Shown here: in pieces, positions 51,694 through 60,099 of the stretch | How the letters are laid out: each line of letters begins with the position of its first letter | Position numbering within the stretch: position 1 is the first letter of the stretch | Assembly (NCBI GenBank): GCA_039028795.1 | Contig: JBCCHJ010000023.1 | Coordinates: forward strand, 1-64,000 | Source: Thermohalobaculum sp039028795 | GTDB lineage: Bacteria > Pseudomonadota > Alphaproteobacteria > Rhodobacterales > Rhodobacteraceae | Length of the DNA: 64,000 bases | Reading direction: 5' to 3' | Made by a program: the position numbers and the translations under genes | Notes under the pieces: model-generated | The model's input: only the letters and a program-made list of their open reading frames with translations | Told to the model about the DNA's origin: nothing | The model's database searches: none

Positions 51694-52734
51694 GTGGACC
51701 AACTTCGGCAGGTCGCGCTGTACGGCAGGTTCGTGCAGGGCGACCGCGCCCTTATCGTCCAACAGATCAAGGATGCCGGCGGACGGATCGTCAATGATCT
51801 GACCCGCTCCACCGATTGCCTTATCGTCGGCGCAGGCGCGACCAATTTCATCGCGAACGGCCACTTGACCGAACGCCTGGCCGCAGCCAGAGATCGAGGG
51901 GTTCAGGTCGTGCCGGAGGCCCGCATCGACTCCATCTTGGGTGAGCCCTCGCCGGAGCCAACTCTGCCCGTTGGAAATGCGGGATATATTCCGGAACCAA
52001 TACTGGATCTTTTGAACGCCTTCGGGCTGATCCAGTTGGCCAAAGGCATGGTTCGGTTTGCCGACGCGCAGGTGCTGAAGTCTGCCATCGGATTACTGGC
52101 GCAATCTCCAGATCCGCGCACCCTGATCCTGACTCTGCTCAAACACCAGGACGCGCCTGCCGGGCTGCACAAACTGGTCACCTCGGATGAAGGTGAGCCG
52201 ATGCTGATCTGGGATGATGGGGTGACAGACCTGAAGGGTCAGGGTCTGTTGGATCTCGAGAATTCGCCACCTCTGGACGATATCTTCGAGGCCGCCATGA
52301 TGGCGGAAGCCGAAGGCGATCTGAGGACCGCTGACCGGCTTTATGCGACCTGCACACGCGCTGAACGGAAGGATCCAATCGCACCGTTCAACCGGGCCAA
52401 TGTCCTGGTGCAATTGGGTGACCTGCCCCAGGCCGCTGTGGCGTATCGACAGGCCATCGCCAGGGATAGATCCATGGCCGAAGCGCACTACAATCTAGCT
52501 GGTGTGCTGGAACGACAAGAGGACACGACAAACGCGCAAGCACATCTGGAAGCTGCCCTCAAGATCGAACCTGGTTATGCCGACGCGCTTTTCAACCTGG
52601 GCCAACTCCATCTGCAAGCCGGCGACGCAGCCCAGGCGACGCGATTGTTCCAACAATTTCTCGAAACGTCACCATCGCCATATTGGGAGAGAAAAGCTCG
52701 CTCCGCATTACTTTTGGCAAGCGCGCATCCTTAG
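51694..52734 (+). CDS. BRCT-(HTH-like)-TPR protein of the end-joining operon
   Basis: The 346-residue protein starts at a GTG directly after the ku stop codon. Residues of about 4-80 look like a BRCT domain: QVALYGRFVQGDRALIVQQIKDAGGRIVNDLTRSTDCLIVGAG, with the G-G-x-I/V and T-x-x-x-x-L-I-V-G pattern, ending near GVQVVPEARIDSIL. Residues of about 100-165 (EPILDLLNAFGLIQLAKGMVRFADAQVLKSAIGLLAQ) resemble a MerR-type helical DNA-binding segment. Residues of about 190-340 hold three to four TPR repeats (MAEAHYNLAGVLERQEDTTNAQAHLEAALKIEPGYADALFNLGQLHLQAGDAAQATRLFQQFL). BRCT domains bind phosphoproteins or DNA ends. Together with ligD-ku this suggests an accessory scaffold for bacterial end joining. 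Inference from context. Confidence 0.85.
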   Translation: MDQLRQVALYGRFVQGDRALIVQQIKDAGGRIVNDLTRSTDCLIVGAGATNFIANGHLTERLAAARDRGVQVVPEARIDSILGEPSPEPTLPVGNAGYIPEPILDLLNAFGLIQLAKGMVRFADAQVLKSAIGLLAQSPDPRTLILTLLKHQDAPAGLHKLVTSDEGEPMLIWDDGVTDLKGQGLLDLENSPPLDDIFEAAMMAEAEGDLRTADRLYATCTRAERKDPIAPFNRANVLVQLGDLPQAAVAYRQAIARDRSMAEAHYNLAGVLERQEDTTNAQAHLEAALKIEPGYADALFNLGQLHLQAGDAAQATRLFQQFLETSPSPYWERKARSALLLASAHP

Positions 52735-52875
52735 GCAACCCATTTGCATGCATCGAAACCCAAGACCATAGAATGGCTTGGATGTCCCACGGCAGCACCG
52801 GTCTTGAAAACCGAATGGCCGTGCATACCTGCCCTGAGGCTAAGCATCGAGCAGATGCAATGCCATGCGCCGACA

Positions 52876-52903
52876 TTGACAGAGTGGAATTGTCGGATAT
52901 TTC
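52876..52903 (+). promoter_or_regulatory. Candidate promoter of the iron-binding protein gene
   Basis: TTGACA (52876-52881) and TATTTC (52898-52903) are 16 bases apart, about 27 bases before the ATG at 52930. No Fur, Irr or RirA box could be read with confidence. Confidence 0.4.
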
Positions 52904-52929
52904 TCCCCACAATAGCAACAGGAGGTCCA

Positions 52930-53934
52930 ATGTTCAGATCAGTCACCCTGGCTGCCATCGCGGCTGCCATCGCGGCCCCGGCCCTGTCGGCCGAGGTCAA
53001 TGTTTATTCGTACCGTCAACCGGAACTGATCAAACCGCTGATCGATGCCTTCACGGAAAAGACCGGCATCCAAGTCAATTCGGTCTTCCTGAAGAAGGGC
53101 ATGGTTGAGCGGATGCAAGCTGAAGGCGACCGCAGCCCTGCTGACCTGGTCTTTACCGTCGATATTTCGCGGCTCTCCGCCGTGGTCGATGCAGGTCTGA
53201 CACAGCCGGTTGAATCTGATGTTCTGGCCGCCAATGTGCCGCCAGAAATGCGCGATGCGAACAATCACTGGTTTGGCATCACCACACGAGCGCGCGTTAT
53301 CTATGCGGACAAGAACCGAGTTAAAGACGGCGAGGTGACCACTTATGAAGATCTGGCCGACCCGAAATGGAAGGGCCGGATCTGCACCCGATCGGGCCTT
53401 AATGCATATAACCTGGCGCTGACCTCTGCCGTGATTGCGCACCACGGCGAAGAAGGCGCGAAGGCTTGGCTGGAAGGCGTAAAGGCCAATCTGGCCCGCA
53501 AACCCCAGGGCAATGACCGCGCTCAGGTCAAAGCAATCTGGGCCGGTGAGTGCGATATCTCCATCGGCAATACCTACTACATGGCGCTAATGCTGAAGAA
53601 GGACGATCAAAAGGGCTGGGCCGAAAACGCCCGCATCGTCTTCCCGAAGTTCGAAGGCGGCGGCACGCATATGAACATCTCCGGTATGGCAATGGCCAAG
53701 CATGCGCCGAACCGGGAAAACGCGTTGAAGATGATGGAGTTCCTGGCCAGCGAGGAAGGCCAGAAGATCTACTCCAATATCAACGCTGAGTACCCGGTGC
53801 TCAGCACGGTCAAAGCGTCTGATCTGGTCGAAAGCTGGGGCAGCTTCGAGCGTGACAATATCGGTCTGACGGACATCGCGGCGAACCGAGCCACGGCCGT
53901 AAAGCTGATGGAAGAGGTTGGGTTCGACAACTGA
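52930..53934 (+). CDS. fbpA: Fe(3+) ABC transporter periplasmic iron-binding protein
   Basis: The start at 52930 is preceded by AGGAGG (a longer frame from 52744 is not needed). The 334-residue product has a signal peptide (cleavage near ALSAEV). It is a type 2 periplasmic binding protein of the FbpA/FutA type: VNVYSYRQPELIKPLIDAFTEKTGIQVN, YADKNRVKDGEVTTYEDLADPKWKGRI, and the tandem-tyrosine segment SIGNTYYMALML that binds ferric iron. It is a lone gene without its permease or ATPase nearby, bounded by a good terminator. Confidence 0.93.
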   Translation: MFRSVTLAAIAAAIAAPALSAEVNVYSYRQPELIKPLIDAFTEKTGIQVNSVFLKKGMVERMQAEGDRSPADLVFTVDISRLSAVVDAGLTQPVESDVLAANVPPEMRDANNHWFGITTRARVIYADKNRVKDGEVTTYEDLADPKWKGRICTRSGLNAYNLALTSAVIAHHGEEGAKAWLEGVKANLARKPQGNDRAQVKAIWAGECDISIGNTYYMALMLKKDDQKGWAENARIVFPKFEGGGTHMNISGMAMAKHAPNRENALKMMEFLASEEGQKIYSNINAEYPVLSTVKASDLVESWGSFERDNIGLTDIAANRATAVKLMEEVGFDN

Positions 53935-53955
53935 TCTCGGATAGTTTGAAAAACG

Positions 53956-53986
53956 AAGGGCGGCCTTAACGGGCCGCCCTTTTTCT
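53956..53986 (+). terminator. Rho-independent terminator
   Basis: The 9-base stem AAGGGCGGC (53956-53964) and GCCGCCCTT (53973-53981) is followed by a T-rich run starting TTTTTC. It lies 22 bases after the stop of the iron-binding protein gene, between it and the convergent permease gene. Confidence 0.88.
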
Positions 53987-54046
53987 TTTCACCGCGTTAT
54001 GGCCGACGGCGTAGGGCGGACTTCAGCGCCCCGGTCAATACCCCAG

Positions 54047-55312
54047 TCAGCCCCTGCCCTTCCAAGGCACCAACCAGCGTTCCAAGACTCGCACCAGCAG
54101 TTCGATGCAGGACCCAATGATGCCGATCATCACGATCCCGATGATCACGATATCCATCAGCGAAAACCGCGAAGCATCCATAATCATCATCCCGGTGCCT
54201 TCCGAGGCCGCGACCAGTTCCGCCGCAACCACGGTGCCCCAGCAGACCCCCATGGCCACTCGTGCACCGGTGAAGATATCCGGCAGAGAGTTCGGGATGA
54301 TTACGTGCCGCAGTATCTGGAACTTCGACGCACCCAGCGAATAGGCCGCATGAATCTTACTGATCTTCACGCCCGCCACCCCGGATCGTGCCGCAATGGC
54401 CATGATCCATAGCGCTGCCAGGAACAGCAGAACGTTTTTGCCGAGCTCCCCGATGCCGAACCAGATGATGACCAATGGGATCAGCGCCAACGGCGGGATC
54501 GGACGCATGAACTCGACAATCGGGTCGAACCAGCCGCGCGCCCAACCCGACAAGCCCATTGCATAGCCCAGGGGAATGCCGATCAAAGCCCCAAAGAAGA
54601 ACCCCAACGTCACGCGTGACAACGACCAGAATAGGTGCTCGGCCAGGGTGTTGTTCTTGTAGCCCTCAGTCCACAGCTTCTTAAAACGGTCCCAGGTGCC
54701 CTCGGGCGACGGCAGATACAAGGGCTGCATCTGCCAGCCAGGATAGGGCTTGAAGTTGATCGCGCCCTTCTCTGTGATGGTCACCTTGCCATTTTCGACA
54801 TTGACGGTAGAGCCGATCGAAACCCGTTGATCATCGATTAACGTGACCTTGGCTCCGTCCCTCCGCTTCCACTCGTCGTTCTTGTCAAACAGGATCAAGG
54901 CCGAACTCCACGCCTTGGCTCCGGCAGTGTCATTCAAAGCCGCCCCATCGCCATCTTCTATTTCCGGCTTCGGCGGGTTCGTATCGGACTTCTGGACATT
55001 GACAGTAATCTCTGCGGTGTCGGTTCCGCCATCAGGCCCTTCGACCGTGTAAGAGAAGCTGGTAACGCCTTCGAAAGGCGCGGGCACTGTGATCGGTGAC
55101 CATTTCGACCCGGTAAATGCAGCCCAGAGGAAAAAGATCACCACGACCGACAGGACCGAGCCAATGCGATCGGCCCTCACAGCGCTTTCATCCCCAAAGG
55201 TGACCGTTTTCAGCGACGTAAAATCAGAAGCCGCCGCCATCCGGCCACGGATGAACATAACTGCGAAGAAGCAGGCGATGAAGAGGATGACGTATATAAG
55301 ACCGAAAATCAT
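54047..55312 (-). CDS. tauC: Taurine-type ABC transporter permease with large periplasmic insertion
   Basis: The 421-residue product is much longer than classical TauC (about 275 residues). It starts with a membrane helix (2-20), a cytoplasmic stretch and a second helix (52-68). A non-membrane insertion of about 130-140 residues follows (about 75-210), with an Ig/cadherin-like opening (VTSFSYTVEGPDGGTDTAEITVNVQ). The permease core follows from about 225, with the EAA loop GVAGVKISKIHAAYSLGASKFQILRHVIIPNSLPDIFTGARVAMG. The ATPase gene overlaps its start by 4 bases and the TauA-like gene is first in the operon. Taurine or another sulfonate is the likely substrate. Confidence 0.85.
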   Translation of the reverse strand: MIFGLIYVILFIACFFAVMFIRGRMAAASDFTSLKTVTFGDESAVRADRIGSVLSVVVIFFLWAAFTGSKWSPITVPAPFEGVTSFSYTVEGPDGGTDTAEITVNVQKSDTNPPKPEIEDGDGAALNDTAGAKAWSSALILFDKNDEWKRRDGAKVTLIDDQRVSIGSTVNVENGKVTITEKGAINFKPYPGWQMQPLYLPSPEGTWDRFKKLWTEGYKNNTLAEHLFWSLSRVTLGFFFGALIGIPLGYAMGLSGWARGWFDPIVEFMRPIPPLALIPLVIIWFGIGELGKNVLLFLAALWIMAIAARSGVAGVKISKIHAAYSLGASKFQILRHVIIPNSLPDIFTGARVAMGVCWGTVVAAELVAASEGTGMMIMDASRFSLMDIVIIGIVMIGIIGSCIELLVRVLERWLVPWKGRG

Positions 55313-56115
55313 GCTCCGCCCTCCGCTCGGCCCATGATCTCTTCTTCCATGTCCCAGATCATCGACAATATCTCCTCGCGCGTCGGCCCGTATTCAGGCT
55401 GCTTCTTTACCTCGCGCAGATCCGCGCCCACGCCCATTTCGGCGAAGGGCAAACGGTATTCCTTATGAATGCGTCCCGGCCTTGGTGCCATCACCAAGAG
55501 GCGCTCGCCCAGCAGCAGTGCTTCTTCCACCGAGTGTGTGATCAGAATGATCGTCTTGCCGGTCTCTTTCCACAGCTTCAGGACAAGGCCCTGCATCTTT
55601 TCCCGGGTTAGGGCATCCAGCGCCCCCAGCGGTTCGTCCATCAGGATCACTTCGGGGTCGTTCGCAAGGCACCGGGCCAAGGCCACACGCTGCTGCATGC
55701 CGCCCGACAGCTCATAGATCGCCTTTTCCTTGAAGTCTTGCAGGCCGACCACGTCCAGAAGGTGATCCACCGTTTCACGCATCTCGGCCTTAGGCATGGA
55801 CTTCATGCGCGGGCCGAAACCCACATTGTCACGCACTGACATCCATTCGAACAGCGCGCCTTGCTGGAAGACCATCCCGCGTTCCGGACCTGGGCCAGCG
55901 ACGACCGAACCACCCAACGCCACGTTCCCTTCCGTCGGCGCTAAAAAACCCGCTACGATGTTCAGCAATGTCGTCTTGCCACAGCCAGATGGCCCCAGCA
56001 CCGACATCAGTTCGCCTTGCTTGATATCCAAAGTGACGTTCTTCAATGCCTGCACCGCATCGCCGTTCGGCAATTCGAAGCGCATCGAGATGTCGTCAAT
56101 CAATAACCCGGACAT
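55309..56115 (-). CDS. tauB: Taurine-type ABC transporter ATP-binding protein
   Basis: From ATG 56115 (GGGGGCG upstream; a longer frame from 56166 is not needed) the 268-residue product has Walker A GPSGCGKTTLL, Q-loop FQQGALFEWMSV, signature LSGGMQQRVALARCLA and Walker B EVILMDEPLGALDALT. It matches the nitrate/sulfonate/taurine (TauB/SsuB) subfamily. It overlaps the permease gene by 4 bases and lies 114 bases after the TauA-like gene, with a GC-rich hairpin-prone stretch between. Confidence 0.92.
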   Translation of the reverse strand: MSGLLIDDISMRFELPNGDAVQALKNVTLDIKQGELMSVLGPSGCGKTTLLNIVAGFLAPTEGNVALGGSVVAGPGPERGMVFQQGALFEWMSVRDNVGFGPRMKSMPKAEMRETVDHLLDVVGLQDFKEKAIYELSGGMQQRVALARCLANDPEVILMDEPLGALDALTREKMQGLVLKLWKETGKTIILITHSVEEALLLGERLLVMAPRPGRIHKEYRLPFAEMGVGADLREVKKQPEYGPTREEILSMIWDMEEEIMGRAEGGA

Positions 56116-56229
56116 GGTCGCCCCCGAAAATGAGTGGAGGGGCAGCTTAAGCCCCCCTCCGAACACCTGCCCCGGGCGGGGAAGGTAGAGGCCGCGCCCG
56201 GGTCCCGGGCGCAGCGTATCACTGCAAGC

Positions 56230-57219
56230 TTATTTGGCAGCCGAAAGCGGGCCGGTGTTGACCGCCTGCTCATAGCTGTCGAGGGCTTTGTCGATCGAGC
56301 CAGCGTCGACAAAGACGTCTGCAACACCCTTCATGAAGGTCTGCGCATTGCCGCCCAGCCACTTTTCGGAAAGCTGATCATTAACACCTGGGAAGGTGAA
56401 GGTCGCCATTGTCTCTGCCGTGGCTGCCTCGTCCATACCGGCGTCTTTCGCGATGACGGCCAGATCAGACTTGTCGCCCGAGTTCCACTTGTCGTTCGCA
56501 GCCGCGGTGACGGCCAGGAACTTGGAGACCACATCGGGGTTTTCTGCGACGAACGAAGCGGGGGCGGAGGTGACGTCAAACACCAGAATGCCCAGTTCGG
56601 TCTTCTCCGCACCGGTCAGCAGCACGTTGCCGTTTTCGACCATCCGGCGCAGTGCGCCTCCCCAGCCGCAGACCATGTCCAGCTCACCTTGTGCGAAGGC
56701 AGCTGCGCCATCCGGCGGGGCCATGTTCACGATATCCATCGTGCCGATGTCGACACCGAAGTGGCCCATTTGCTTCAGGAAGCCATAGTGGGCTGCGGTG
56801 CCTAGCGGCACGCCGACTTTCTTGCCTTCCAGTTCCTTGGCGTTCGACTTGTCGATTTCCAAGGCTTCGGCAACAACGCAGTTGTCGTTGTCAGCATAGG
56901 ACACGGCCACGTCCAGAACCTGGATGTCCTGCCCACCAGATGCCGCAACCACGAATGGCGGCACACCTTGGCTGACCGAAATGTGGACATCGCCCGACGC
57001 CATTGCGGCCGACATAGCGGTTCCGGTGTCAAAGCTGACCCAGTTGACCTTCATTCCAAGGGCTTCGTCATACTTGCCCTGAACTTTCGCAGCCTGGAAC
57101 GGCATCGGCCATTCCAAGAAGTAGGCTACGGTGATTTCATCCAATGCCTTGGCCGTTACGGGGGCCAGGGCCATCATGGCCACAGCCGCCACCGAGGCGA
57201 GGGTCTTTTTCATCATCAT
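56230..57219 (-). CDS. tauA: Taurine-type ABC transporter substrate-binding protein
   Basis: Three ATG codons in a row (57219, 57216, 57213) begin this gene after GGGAGAG; I give the first. The signal peptide MMMKKTLASVAAVAMMALAPVTAKA precedes a mature protein with EITVAYFLEWPMPFQAAKVQGKYDEALGMKVNWVSFDTGTAMSAAMASGDVHIS, typical of TauA. Further conserved stretches are VLDVAVSYADNDNCVVAE, GKKVGVPLGTAAHYGFLKQM and MAPPDGAAAFAQGELDMVCGWGGAL. It binds taurine or a related sulfonate in the periplasm. First gene of the tauABC-type operon. Confidence 0.92.
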   Translation of the reverse strand: MMMKKTLASVAAVAMMALAPVTAKALDEITVAYFLEWPMPFQAAKVQGKYDEALGMKVNWVSFDTGTAMSAAMASGDVHISVSQGVPPFVVAASGGQDIQVLDVAVSYADNDNCVVAEALEIDKSNAKELEGKKVGVPLGTAAHYGFLKQMGHFGVDIGTMDIVNMAPPDGAAAFAQGELDMVCGWGGALRRMVENGNVLLTGAEKTELGILVFDVTSAPASFVAENPDVVSKFLAVTAAANDKWNSGDKSDLAVIAKDAGMDEAATAETMATFTFPGVNDQLSEKWLGGNAQTFMKGVADVFVDAGSIDKALDSYEQAVNTGPLSAAK

Positions 57220-57602
57220 ATCTCTCCCTGTTGATGAGGTCGTTTCTTGCACCAGGCGCTTATGATCTGCGCCCATGGTGCAGTGCATTAGCGCGACACT
57301 TCCCGAGTGTCATGGGAATGTCAAACGCTGGTTCATGCTTTTCGGCCAATTGGTTCACAACCGGCTTTTTTTGGGACTTGCACGACCATTTGCGCTGCGT
57401 TCGACGGCAATTCGACCAGTTCCAACGCCAATAACATACAGAAAACCCGGACGCCTGCGGTCGTCTTTCTTACCTGATTTGTTACCCGTGGTGCCTGTTT
57501 AACCCCTGCCATCTCCCACCCGATGTTCCAAATGGTCTATTCGGCAATGACCACCCTTGCGGATTATCGTGCCTGAACACAATCATCTCTTGAAAACACT
57601 TG
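57220..57602. other. Divergent intergenic region between tauA and the ArsR gene
   Basis: No gene is supported. It must hold the promoters of the leftward tau operon and the rightward regulator-metallothionein unit. The ArsR operator lies just to its right. I could not assign a box for a taurine regulator. Confidence 0.4.
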
Positions 57603-57620
57603 AACAACCGTTTAATTGTT
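57603..57620. promoter_or_regulatory. Candidate ArsR/SmtB operator
   Basis: AACAA (57603-57607) and TTGTT (57616-57620), eight bases apart in an AT-rich setting, form an inverted repeat ending 4 bases before the regulator ATG. ArsR/SmtB operators are AT-rich imperfect palindromes of this sort overlapping the start region. Confidence 0.5.
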
Positions 57621-57624
57621 TGGA

Positions 57625-57948
57625 ATGACAGTAACTGACCTGCAGCTTGATCAAACGACCGAGTTGGCCGAAACCTTCGGCTTGCTGGCAGATCCAACTC
57701 GTCTTTCGATTGTGATCGCCTGCATGGATCAGGAACGTTCTGCGGGCGAAATAGCAGAACGCCTTGGCTCATCAGCTTCGCTGACCAGTCACCACCTCAG
57801 ATTGCTTCGCTCGGCGCGGATGCTCAAATCCGAAAGACGCGGAAAGCAGGTGTTTTATTCGATGGCGGATGCCTGCGTGCAAAGCGTCCTCAAGATCATG
57901 ATCGAGCACCTGTTCGAACACAACCATGACGACCACACCGAAACCTAG
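57625..57948 (+). CDS. smtB: ArsR/SmtB-family metal-responsive repressor
   Basis: From ATG 57625 the product is 107 residues. An earlier TTG at 57616 lies inside the operator and is less likely. The winged helix is ELAETFGLLADPTRLSIVIACMDQERSAGEIAERLGSSASLTSHHLRLLRSARMLKSERRGKQVFYSM. The histidine/aspartate-rich tail HLFEHNHDDHTE matches the alpha-5 helix zinc site of SmtB/CzrA-type sensors. The very next gene is an SmtA-type metallothionein. The unit thus repeats the smtB-smtA logic known from cyanobacteria, except that both genes run in the same direction here. Zinc is the likely effector; cadmium is possible. Confidence 0.88.
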   Translation: MTVTDLQLDQTTELAETFGLLADPTRLSIVIACMDQERSAGEIAERLGSSASLTSHHLRLLRSARMLKSERRGKQVFYSMADACVQSVLKIMIEHLFEHNHDDHTET

Positions 57949-57960
57949 TGGAGATACTCA

Positions 57961-58128
57961 ATGCCAACGATCACCCAGCAAAAATGTGCGTGCGACAGCT
58001 GCGTTTGTATTGTCGAAGTCAGTGACGCCATAAAGAAAAGCGGCAGAAACTTCTGCAGCGCGGCCTGCGCAGATGGCCATCCCGACGGGTCTGGATGTGG
58101 CCACGCAGGGTGCGCCTGCGACGCATGA
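57961..58128 (+). CDS. smtA: SmtA-type bacterial metallothionein
   Basis: A 55-codon gene, shorter than most gene-calling cut-offs, starts 12 bases after the ArsR gene with GTGGAGA before the ATG. The product has nine cysteines at 9, 11, 14, 16, 32, 36, 46, 51 and 53 and histidines at 40 and 48. The first cluster is KCACDSCVC, the middle FCSAACADGH and the end CGHAGCAC. This is the spacing of Synechococcus SmtA, which binds four zinc ions in a small cytoplasmic cluster. The direct downstream location of a metallothionein gene next to an SmtB-like repressor strongly supports a zinc/cadmium storage and detoxification role. Confidence 0.93.
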   Translation: MPTITQQKCACDSCVCIVEVSDAIKKSGRNFCSAACADGHPDGSGCGHAGCACDA

Positions 58129-58168
58129 TCCAATAAAGGCGCGGCCATCCGGCCGCGCCACAAATCCC

Positions 58169-58414
58169 TTAGTGCAAGCTCAGCAAAACCCTGATGTCAT
58201 GCACACTCAAATTCGCCAAAAGCTCACGTTCATTGGCATTCAATTCTGCCGTATCATCGATGTACTTTCGGATGTGCCGGGCGATTTCCGCCGTGGGTTG
58301 ATAGTAAAGATCGGCATGCGACCGGCTGACCTCCGCAATCATACGCTCCAGCAGCCTTTTCTGCTTTTCCGAGTCCAGATCGCGTTTCTTGTCATGCAGC
58401 ATGTCCTGCTCCAT
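58169..58414 (-). CDS. Small cytoplasmic protein of unknown function
   Basis: The 81-residue product from ATG 58414 is charged and helical (MLHDKKRDLDSEKQKRLLERMIAEVSRSHADLYY, then ARHIRKYIDDTAELNANERELLANLSVHDIRVLLSLH). AGGG lies upstream. There are no cysteines, membrane or signal segments. It is convergent with the metallothionein gene and 50 bases downstream of thymidine kinase on the same strand. No family recognised. Confidence 0.6.
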   Translation of the reverse strand: MEQDMLHDKKRDLDSEKQKRLLERMIAEVSRSHADLYYQPTAEIARHIRKYIDDTAELNANERELLANLSVHDIRVLLSLH

Positions 58415-58464
58415 CAATTGCCCTGGTTGTGCATTCAGCGCAATGTCGGATCAAACCGGGCATC

Positions 58465-59073
58465 TCAGCTTTGGCCTTCTACCAGGCACGGACAGCCATC
58501 ACCAACCGCCTCGCGCCAATGGCGGCGGCAGAGGCTGACATAGCGGTCGTTACCGCCGACCTCGACCTGATCGCCCTCAGTCAGTGCCATGCCATCTTCG
58601 TCGATCCGGATCACCATAGTGGCCTTCTTCCCGCAATGACAGATCGTGCGCACCTCACGCATTTCATCCGCCAACGCCAGCAACGTGGCCGACCCGGGGA
58701 AAAGCTGTCCCAGGAAATCCACCCTCAGACCATAACACATAACTGGCACGTTCAGGTCATCCACGGCCCGGGCCAGTTGCCAGACCTGATCACGGCTCAA
58801 CCACTGAGCTTCGTCGACCAGAACGCAGGCGATCGCGCCCTCTGCCAGTTTGCCTTCAATTTTCGCGAACAGATCGTCATCGGTGCCATAGATATCTGCC
58901 GGTGCCTCGATCCCTATCCGGCTGCCAATTTTACCAGTTCCAGACCGCCCATCGAAATCGGCGGTCAAAAGGTAGGTATCCATGCCGCGCTCGCGATAAT
59001 TGTGCCAGGCTTGTAACAGCAGCGTCGACTTGCCCGCATTCATGGTCGAATAATTAAAGTAGAGCTTTGCCAT
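58465..59073 (-). CDS. tdk: Thymidine kinase
   Basis: From ATG 59073 the 202-residue product has the P-loop MAKLYFNYSTMNAGKSTLLLQAWHNYRERG, lid/metal region LLTADFDGRSGTGKIGSRIG, and VLVDEAQWLSRDQVWQLARAVDDLNVPVMCYGLRVDFLGQLFPGSATLLALAD, all typical of type II thymidine kinases. It also has the zinc ligands in ICHCGKKA and the later LCRRHW. It phosphorylates thymidine in the salvage pathway. A longer frame to 59100 lacks a better start site. Confidence 0.95.
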   Translation of the reverse strand: MAKLYFNYSTMNAGKSTLLLQAWHNYRERGMDTYLLTADFDGRSGTGKIGSRIGIEAPADIYGTDDDLFAKIEGKLAEGAIACVLVDEAQWLSRDQVWQLARAVDDLNVPVMCYGLRVDFLGQLFPGSATLLALADEMREVRTICHCGKKATMVIRIDEDGMALTEGDQVEVGGNDRYVSLCRRHWREAVGDGCPCLVEGQS

Positions 59074-59148
59074 ATCACTGCCCGCCAAGTTCGATCGCAA
59101 GCCCCATCGCTAAGGCCGCCGCCACTTATCTGCGATCGCCCCTCATCT

Positions 59149-60015
59149 TCAATAGCTTATACCGGCCACCCATTCACCTACGGCCTGCACGCCGCGCAGG
59201 CCGCGTTGCCGGGCATGAGACAACAGCCAAATCTCGCGTTCCGGCAACTGCTGCCTCAGGGTCGGTACAACTTCGGCAAGACGTTCATCGTGCGCCGCGG
59301 CGCAGCGTGGCAGGACCGTCCGGCCTAATCCGGCCGCAATAGCCTCCAGCGCGGTTTCAGCGTCCGCCACGCGTAGGAAGGCCGGCGTACCTCGGCCAGC
59401 CCTGGCCGCCTGGGACAGCCACCGGGCTTGAGGCAGATGCGCATGGCTGTCTTCGTAGATGATCCAGTCCAGTTCGTTCTGATCAGCGGTCCCGGCAGGC
59501 ACATATAGGCCGTAGCTCAGCGACCCGATGCGCCGGGCGATCACATCCATGCCGCCCGAGCTTGGCCGGGCAAGCCGGATCGCAAGGTCCGCCTCTCTGA
59601 GTGTCAGATTGAGATTGCGGGCCTCGGGGATCAACTCGATACACAAGTTCGGATGCTGCGCCCGCAGAACCTTAAGCACAGGAACCAGGACGCGGTTTGC
59701 AATGATTGGAACCGCAGTCAATCGGACCGTTCCGCTTACATGCTGACGCAGGCGTCCGACCGCATCAGCCAATGCACCGGCATCAGCTTCCATCCGCACC
59801 GCATAATTCATGACGATCTGTCCGACATCACTCGGCGCACAGCGACCGTCCGGCGTCCGGTGAAACATCGGCCCGCCCATCTTTGCCTCCAGCGATCTGA
59901 TCCGCCGGGCCACTGTCGTTTCAGCAACGCCGGTTGCGCGTCCCGCCGCCGCCATCGTTCCGTTGCGCTGCAAGGCAAGAACGAAACGAAGGTCATTCCA
60001 ATCAAGATCCTGCAT
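59149..60015 (-). CDS. LysR-family transcriptional regulator
   Basis: The start at 60015 yields MQDLDWNDLRFVLALQRNGTMAAAGRATGVAETTVARRIRSLEAKMGGPMFHRTPDGRCAPS, the expected LysR N-terminus in length and sequence. A longer frame from GTG 60063 has GAGG upstream and cannot be excluded. Residues 85-288 are the substrate-binding domain (SGTVRLTAVPIIANRVLVPVLKVLRAQHPNLCIELIPEARNLNLTLREADLAIRLARP). It diverges from the YciI-like gene, 84 bases away, which is its likely target. Confidence 0.9.
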   Translation of the reverse strand: MQDLDWNDLRFVLALQRNGTMAAAGRATGVAETTVARRIRSLEAKMGGPMFHRTPDGRCAPSDVGQIVMNYAVRMEADAGALADAVGRLRQHVSGTVRLTAVPIIANRVLVPVLKVLRAQHPNLCIELIPEARNLNLTLREADLAIRLARPSSGGMDVIARRIGSLSYGLYVPAGTADQNELDWIIYEDSHAHLPQARWLSQAARAGRGTPAFLRVADAETALEAIAAGLGRTVLPRCAAAHDERLAEVVPTLRQQLPEREIWLLSHARQRGLRGVQAVGEWVAGISY

Positions 60016-60099
60016 TTCTGCAGGATAAGATAGCAATGTTGCTGGCACAAGCTGCGCTTTCACTGGCTATCCTCGATATCTGATCCGAAGGAGGCTCCC

